From the NCBI GenBank assembly GCA_025353085.1, contig JANXRI010000126.1:1-33008 (forward strand): 33,008 bases of DNA, in the 5' to 3' direction. A model generated the notes under the pieces. That model was not told where the DNA came from, ran no database searches, and worked only from the letters and a program-made list of their open reading frames with translations. The position numbers and the translations under genes were made by a program. Source of the stretch: Betaproteobacteria bacterium (GTDB lineage: Bacteria; Pseudomonadota; Gammaproteobacteria; Burkholderiales; SG8-41). Shown piece by piece: positions 27,538 through 33,008 of this stretch (positions are counted from its first letter, which is position 1; each line of letters begins with the position of its first letter).

Positions 27538-28925
27538 GCAGCGAGCAGCCGGGCCAGGTGCGACGCGTCACCGAGCTTATCGAGTTCGAGTACCGTATCG
27601 CGCAATTCCCTGACGCGCGCCGCCGGCAGCACCTGCGCCGCGAGCGTTTCGAATTTGTTTATCACCGCGGATTCCACCGCGAAACTTTCCTTCGCGCGCG
27701 AAACCTCGCGAGTGCGCTCGAGCCGCCTGCCGTCTTTGAGGACTATCGCGACGCGTACCATTTGCCGGAACTTCGGGCCCTTCGCAGTGATCGCGGGATC
27801 GTGCAGCACGCTGACTTTGGCCGCGAGCGCCATGCGCGCCGCGTCGGTCAGCCTGGCCTCGGTGAATTGATCGACAAACACTTCGCCGTCCAGCAACAGC
27901 GTGGCAACGCAATAAGACAAATTGAGTTGCGCCGCCGTGAAGCCCTGCGGCACGTATTTCCATCCCACATGGTCGAGCGTGACTTGCGAGCAGTGAACGA
28001 CGATTTTATCGACGTCGTTCGCAACGAAGGAATTGGCAAGCTGCAACTCCTGAATTGCGTCTAGCGTCGAGTGATTGCTGCCGACGCACGAATAGAATTT
28101 CAATGCGACATTCATCGTCTGCCACACGCTGCCGAAGCCAGCAGTCAATTCAGCGAGCCTGAAGCGATCGGACGAGCGAGAGAACGTAGTGCAAAAACCG
28201 CCATACTCGCTTTCGAACACGTTGAGGATGCCGGTGAATCCGGCATCCGCGAGCTGAGCCCCGTACAAACCGCTCTGCGCGGCACGGCCCGCGTGCAGGC
28301 GCTTGACCATTGAGCCGAACTGCGCGGCCATCAGGCCGCTCGACTGCGTGCCCGCGATGCCGAGCGCATGCACGGTTTTCCCGGTGTCGAGCTGGAGGCC
28401 GCGCGCCGCGGCCGCGCCCGACGCATATACGCCGACCGTCGCGCCCGAATGCCAGCCCTGCGCAATATGCTCGGGCCCCATGCAGATGCCGACGCGCGGA
28501 CCGATTTCGTAGCCGGCGACCGCTGCCGTCAGAAACTCGCGGCCGCTCATGCCCGGCCGCGTCTCGGCGATCGATACGAGCGGCGGCAGCACGAGACAAC
28601 CAGTGTGCAGCACCCCGACTTTGTGCACGTCGTCGAGCTCGAAGCCCTGCACCTGGCTGCCGTTCACGAGTGCAGCATGCGGCGCTGACAATTTTTGCGC
28701 GGTGCCCCACACCGCGCACGCGCGTGTCGTGTCGAGCTGGCTCAAACTGCGCTGCAGGATGCGGCTCCATTCGAGACCTGCGCCATACAGTCCGCAACCG
28801 AACGCGTCGAGCATCAGCAGCTTGACGCGGTGCCGAACCTCCGCGGGAATCGCATCGAATTCGAGTTCTGCGACGAACGCAGCTACACCGCGCGTGTGGG
28901 GATGGTCTTCAGACACTTTCACCAC
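27534..28925 (-). CDS. MmgE/PrpD family protein
   Basis: 463 aa; LMLDAFGCGLYGAG, NGSQVQGFELDDVHKVGVLHTGCLVLPPLVSIAE, AVAGYEIGPRVG, KFYSCVGSNHSTLDAIQEL. ATGA overlap with the following Bug gene. Confidence 0.92.
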   Translation of the reverse strand: MVKVSEDHPHTRGVAAFVAELEFDAIPAEVRHRVKLLMLDAFGCGLYGAGLEWSRILQRSLSQLDTTRACAVWGTAQKLSAPHAALVNGSQVQGFELDDVHKVGVLHTGCLVLPPLVSIAETRPGMSGREFLTAAVAGYEIGPRVGICMGPEHIAQGWHSGATVGVYASGAAAARGLQLDTGKTVHALGIAGTQSSGLMAAQFGSMVKRLHAGRAAQSGLYGAQLADAGFTGILNVFESEYGGFCTTFSRSSDRFRLAELTAGFGSVWQTMNVALKFYSCVGSNHSTLDAIQELQLANSFVANDVDKIVVHCSQVTLDHVGWKYVPQGFTAAQLNLSYCVATLLLDGEVFVDQFTEARLTDAARMALAAKVSVLHDPAITAKGPKFRQMVRVAIVLKDGRRLERTREVSRAKESFAVESAVINKFETLAAQVLPAARVRELRDTVLELDKLGDASHLARLLAA

Positions 28926-28959
28926 AGACCATTACGAGGCGATGCCGCGTGCCATTCGG

Positions 28960-29931
28960 CTAAGCCCGCGCTTTACGCAGCAACGCCATGGCCTCGCCGA
29001 CGATGCCGCGCCGGAACGCGAGCACGCAAATCACGAATATGAGCCCGGTGACAATGGTCACCGAGTCGCCGATCGTCCTGAACCACTCCAAACCGGTATA
29101 CGTCGCGAGCATCTGGCCGAATTCGCCGATGCGGTTTTCGAGCGTTTTAACGATGAACGCACCGACCACCGGGCCGAGCACGGTGCCCATGCCGCCGAGC
29201 AGCGTCATCAACACGACTTCGCCCGACATATGCCAGTGCACGTCGGTCAGCGTCTCGAATCCGAGTACCAGCGTTTTGGTCGAGCCCGCGAGTCCTGACA
29301 ATCCCGCCGAAATGACGAACGCGAGCAACTTGTATTTGTCGACGTCATAACCGAGCGACAACGCACGCGGCTCGTTTTCGCGGATCGCGGTCAGCACCTG
29401 GCCGAATGGCGAATGAATCGTGCGGTGAATGACCCAAAAGCCGAGCGCGAATATTGCGAACACCACGTAATACATCGCGCGGTCGTCTTCAAGGCTGATG
29501 AATCCGAACAGATGGCCGCGCGGCACGCCTTGCAACCCGTCTTCGCCGCCGGTGAATTTCGCTTGCAGGCAGAAAAAATACAGCATCTGCGCGAGGGCCA
29601 GAGTGATCATCGCAAAGTAAATCCCCTGGCGGCGAATCGCGAGGCTGCCGATCAGGTAACCGAGCAAAGCCGCGGTCCCCGTGCCGACCAACAGTCCGAG
29701 TTCAGGCGGCAGGCCCCACTGCTTGACGGCAAGTCCCATCATATAGCCGGCCATGCCGAGGAAAGCAGCGTGGCCGAACGACAGCAGTCCGGTATAACCG
29801 ATGAGCAGGTTGAACGCACATGCGAACAACGCAAAGCACAACGCCTGCATCAGGAAAATGGGATACAGCACGAACGGCGCGATGAGGCCGCAAATGATGA
29901 GTACTGTATAACCAAGCGCGGCGCGGCTCAT
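28960..29931 (-). CDS. branched-chain amino acid-type ABC transporter permease (LivM family)
   Basis: 323 aa multi-TM; NLLIGYTGLLSFGHAAFLGMAGYMMGLAVKQWG, IRENEPRALSLGYDVDKYKLLAFVISAGLSGLAGS, GGMGTVLGPVVGAF. Confidence 0.94.
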   Translation of the reverse strand: MSRAALGYTVLIICGLIAPFVLYPIFLMQALCFALFACAFNLLIGYTGLLSFGHAAFLGMAGYMMGLAVKQWGLPPELGLLVGTGTAALLGYLIGSLAIRRQGIYFAMITLALAQMLYFFCLQAKFTGGEDGLQGVPRGHLFGFISLEDDRAMYYVVFAIFALGFWVIHRTIHSPFGQVLTAIRENEPRALSLGYDVDKYKLLAFVISAGLSGLAGSTKTLVLGFETLTDVHWHMSGEVVLMTLLGGMGTVLGPVVGAFIVKTLENRIGEFGQMLATYTGLEWFRTIGDSVTIVTGLIFVICVLAFRRGIVGEAMALLRKARA

Positions 29932-30812
29932 TTTTCGCGCCCGAATAAACCGGCCGGCCGCACCATCAACACGATCGCCATGATGACGAACACCACGGTC
30001 GACGACGCTTCGGGGTAATAGACCTTGGTCAGCCCTTCGACGATGCCGAGGCCGAGGCCGGTCAGGATCGAACCGAGAATCGAACCCATGCCGCCGATGA
30101 CGACGACCGCAAATACCACGATGATCAGATTCGAGCCCATCAGCGGGTTGACCTGGATCACGGGCGCTGCGAGCACGCCGGCAAAGGCCGCAAGCGCCAC
30201 GCCAAAACCATAGGTCAGCGTCACCATCAACGGCACATTGATGCCGAACGCCTGCACGAGCTGGGGATTTTCAGTGCCGGCACGCAAGTAAGCGCCGAGC
30301 TTGGTGCGCTCGATCACGTACCACGTTATCAGACAGACCGAGAGCGACGCGACGACGATCCACGCGCGGTAATTGGGCAGCGTCATGAAACCGACGTCCG
30401 TCGCGCCGCGCAAGAGATCGGGCACCGGATAGGGTTGCCCCGACACGCCGTATACGGAGCGGAACAATCCTTCGAGCACCAGGGTCAGGCCGAACGTCAG
30501 CAGAAACCCATACAAGTGGTCGAGCTTGTAAAGCCAGCGCAGCATCGTGCGCTCGATCACCATGCCGAAAATACCGACTGCGAGCGGCGCGAGCACGAGC
30601 GCGGGCCAGTAGCCAATGCCCAATACGGTCATCAGGATGTACGCGGCATACGCGCCCATCATGTAAACCGCGCCATGCGTGAAATTGATGATATTGAGCA
30701 GGCCGAAGATGACGGCGAGGCCCAGCGACAACATTGCGTAAAACGAACCATTGACTAGGCCGAGCAGCAACTGCCCGAACATCGCCTGCAACGGTACGCC
30801 GAAAATTGCCAT
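29928..30812 (-). CDS. branched-chain amino acid-type ABC transporter permease (LivH family)
   Basis: 294 aa multi-TM; LLLGLVNGSFYAMLSLGLAVIFGLLNIINFTHGAVYMMGAYAAY, VIVIGGMGSILGSILTGLGLGIVEGL. ATGA overlap with the LivM-type gene. Confidence 0.95.
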   Translation of the reverse strand: MAIFGVPLQAMFGQLLLGLVNGSFYAMLSLGLAVIFGLLNIINFTHGAVYMMGAYAAYILMTVLGIGYWPALVLAPLAVGIFGMVIERTMLRWLYKLDHLYGFLLTFGLTLVLEGLFRSVYGVSGQPYPVPDLLRGATDVGFMTLPNYRAWIVVASLSVCLITWYVIERTKLGAYLRAGTENPQLVQAFGINVPLMVTLTYGFGVALAAFAGVLAAPVIQVNPLMGSNLIIVVFAVVVIGGMGSILGSILTGLGLGIVEGLTKVYYPEASSTVVFVIMAIVLMVRPAGLFGREK

Positions 30813-30863
30813 ACGCGTAAGGCCGAATCCGCGCGCCTTTATCCGGCGCGCGGCGTCAGGACA

Positions 30864-32111
30864 TTACTTCTTGACCAGCGCGCACTGCGATTTCGCGAGA
30901 GGCAGAAAAGCCTCCTCCGCCGGAATCGTCGCTTTGACCGTAAAATAATCCCACGGGTATTTGGAATCGGCCGGCTTTTTAACCTGCATCAAATACATGT
31001 CGTGCACCATGCGGCCATCAGCGCGGATGTAACCGTTCCTGGTGAACATGTCGTTGATCTTCATCTTCTTCATTTGCGCCATAACCGCGTCGGAGTTATC
31101 GGTCCCGGCCGCCTGCACCGCTTTCAAATAGGTAGTGACCGCCGAATAAACTCCCGCCTGATTCATGCTCGGCATTTTTTTGAGCTGCTCGAAGTAACGC
31201 TTGCCGAACTTGCGCGACTCGTCATTCTGGTCCCAATACCAGCCGTCGGTGAGCATCATGCCCTGCGCGATTTGCAGGCCGAGACTGTGAATGTCAGTGA
31301 TGAATACCAGCAAGCCCGCGAGACTTTGCGTTTTGGTCAAACCAAATTCGTTGGCCGCTTTGATCGCGTTGATCGTGTCGCCGCCCGCATTGGCGAGACC
31401 CACAACTTGCGCCTTCGACGCTTGCGCCTGCAGCAGGAACGACGAGAAGTCCGATGCGTTGAGCGGATGGCGGACTGCGCCAAGCACCTGTCCGCCCGAG
31501 GCCTTGACGACGTTCGACGTGTCGCTTTCGAGCGAATGGCCAAACGCATAATCGGCAGTCAGGAAAAACCAGGTTTTGCCGCCGCCTTTAACAATCGCGT
31601 TGCCGGTGCCGTTCGCGAGCGAATAAGTGTCATAAACATAGTGCACCGTGTACGGCGAGCAGTCTTCGTTGGTGAGCCGCGTGCTCGCTGCGCCGGTGTC
31701 GATGAGAATGCGTTTTTTCTCGGCGGTCAGTTTGGCGACCGCCAGGGCCACTGCTGAATTCAGCACGTCAGTCACCATATCGACACCCTGGGTGTCATAC
31801 CATTCCCGCGCCTTTTGTGCACCGACGTCGGCTTTATTCTGGTGGTCGGCCGACACGAGATCAATCGGGAACGCCTTGCCCTTTTCAGCCGCCTTGAAAT
31901 CGTCGATTGCCATTTTGGCGGCGAGCACTGAGCCGGCGCCGCCCAAATCTGAATAGAGGCCGGACATGTCGGTCAGCACGCCGATTCGAACGACGCCGTC
32001 AGTGAGCTTGGGTGCGCCGGCGGCGGCTTTGCCCGCTTGCGCAAACGCCGGCGCGAGCGGCGCAGAAGCGAGTGCGGCGCCAACCAGGACTGCAATCAAT
32101 TTGCGTTTCAT
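30864..32111 (-). CDS. branched-chain amino acid-type ABC transporter substrate-binding protein (LivK-like)
   Basis: 415 aa; signal peptide MKRKLIAVLVGAALASAPLAPAFAQA, VVRIGVLTDMSGLYSDLGGAGSVLAAKMAIDDF. Confidence 0.94.
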   Translation of the reverse strand: MKRKLIAVLVGAALASAPLAPAFAQAGKAAAGAPKLTDGVVRIGVLTDMSGLYSDLGGAGSVLAAKMAIDDFKAAEKGKAFPIDLVSADHQNKADVGAQKAREWYDTQGVDMVTDVLNSAVALAVAKLTAEKKRILIDTGAASTRLTNEDCSPYTVHYVYDTYSLANGTGNAIVKGGGKTWFFLTADYAFGHSLESDTSNVVKASGGQVLGAVRHPLNASDFSSFLLQAQASKAQVVGLANAGGDTINAIKAANEFGLTKTQSLAGLLVFITDIHSLGLQIAQGMMLTDGWYWDQNDESRKFGKRYFEQLKKMPSMNQAGVYSAVTTYLKAVQAAGTDNSDAVMAQMKKMKINDMFTRNGYIRADGRMVHDMYLMQVKKPADSKYPWDYFTVKATIPAEEAFLPLAKSQCALVKK

Positions 32112-32129
32112 TTCATCCTCCCTGTGAAA

Positions 32130-32864
32130 TTAAATTCCAAGTAAAACGTGCAATTTGTGCATCTTTTTATCGAGTTCGGCCATTGTAACCGCTTCGACTA
32201 TGCGGCCGTGCTCGATCACATAGTGACGGTCGGCCAAGGGTGCTGCGAACCGAAAGTTCTGCTCGACGATGACGATCGTATAGCCACGCTCCTTCAGGGT
32301 GCGAATGACGCGGCCGAGCGTCTGCACGATCACCGGCGCGAGCCCTTCGCTGATTTCGTCGAGCAACAACAGTTTTGCGCCCGTGCGCAGGATGCGCGCG
32401 ATCGCCAGCATCTGCTGTTCGCCGCCTGACAAGCGCATGCCGGGGCTCGAGCGCCGCTCGCGCAAATTCGGAAACATCGTGTAGATTTCATCGACGCTCA
32501 TGCCGCCGCTCGCGACCGCCGGCGGCAACAACAGGTTTTCCTCAGCCGACAGGCTCGCGAATATGCCGCGCTCCTCGGGGCAATAGCCGACACCGAGATG
32601 CGCGATTTCATGCGTCGCCATACCGATGGTTTCGCGGCCGTTGATCAGAATCGAACCCGCGCGCGTGCCGGTGAGTCCGAGGATTGCCCGCAGTGTGGTC
32701 GTGCGGCCCGCGCCGTTGCGACCCAGCAGCGTCACGACTTCCCCGCGGTTCACGACGAAGTCGATGCCGTGCAGGATATGCGATTCGCCGTAGAAGGCAT
32801 GCAGATTGGCGACGCGCAACAGTTCAGCATGCCGGGATGTGTCCAATGCGTCCACTGTGCCCAC
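32130..32864 (-). CDS. branched-chain amino acid-type ABC transporter ATP-binding protein (LivF family)
   Basis: 244 aa; Walker A region LLGRNGAGRTTTLRAILG, signature LSGGEQQMLAIARIL, Walker B LLLLDEISEGLAPVIV. GTG start overlapping the upstream stop (TAGTG). Confidence 0.94.
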   Translation of the reverse strand: MGTVDALDTSRHAELLRVANLHAFYGESHILHGIDFVVNRGEVVTLLGRNGAGRTTTLRAILGLTGTRAGSILINGRETIGMATHEIAHLGVGYCPEERGIFASLSAEENLLLPPAVASGGMSVDEIYTMFPNLRERRSSPGMRLSGGEQQMLAIARILRTGAKLLLLDEISEGLAPVIVQTLGRVIRTLKERGYTIVIVEQNFRFAAPLADRHYVIEHGRIVEAVTMAELDKKMHKLHVLLGI

Positions 32865-33008
32865 TACGCAGCCGCCGTGTCAGGCGAGCCGACGTACGCC
32901 TCGAGAACCCTGGCGTTTTTTGAAACTTCCGCATATGGCCCCTCCGCAAGTATGGCGCCACGCGCCAGCACGGTAATCGTATGCGACAGATCGGCGACGA
33001 CGTTAAGG
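32864..33008 (-). CDS. ABC transporter ATP-binding protein (LivG family), C-terminal fragment (gene continues beyond window)
   Basis: Reverse translation VVADLSHTITVLARGAILAEGPYAEVSKNARVLEAYVGSPDTAAA-stop, matching the LivG C-terminus. Confidence 0.82.
   Translation of the reverse strand, partial: LNVVADLSHTITVLARGAILAEGPYAEVSKNARVLEAYVGSPDTAAA

Overview
The window is GC-rich, gammaproteobacterial- or (more likely) betaproteobacterial-type chromosomal DNA, coding mostly on the minus strand. It carries (i) a catabolic/uptake cluster at 1-4470: two tandem Bug/TctC-type binding proteins, an alpha/beta hydrolase, an NMT1-like binding protein and an MBL-fold hydrolase; (ii) a nearly complete fatty-acid beta-oxidation cluster at 5445-17591: fadE-type acyl-CoA dehydrogenase, enoyl-CoA hydratase, SDR, fadD-type ligase, thioesterase, FadL-type porin, fused HAD/ECH protein and thiolase; (iii) a plus-strand island at 19175-22057: TauD/TfdA dioxygenase, Bug protein, Tyr/Pro-rich secreted protein and glycine-zipper lipoprotein, followed by a DUF3597-like pseudogene on the minus strand; (iv) a minus-strand unit livG(partial)-F-K-H-M, MmgE/PrpD, Bug, etfB-etfA and acyl-CoA dehydrogenase. 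The most unusual signal is in the intergenic DNA. Five spacers between co-directional beta-oxidation/ETF genes (6645-6858, 11205-11347, 13999-14165, 14955-15095, 24559-24708) are each filled by a tandem array of 7-10 bp units and its own inverted copy. Each spacer uses a different unit, but all share the same architecture, the same polarity (purine-rich arm 5', pyrimidine-rich arm 3') and nearly the same spacing to the flanking stop codon and start codon. No CRISPR array, rRNA, tRNA or transposase was seen. All calls come from reading the sequence and ORF track; no database search was run.
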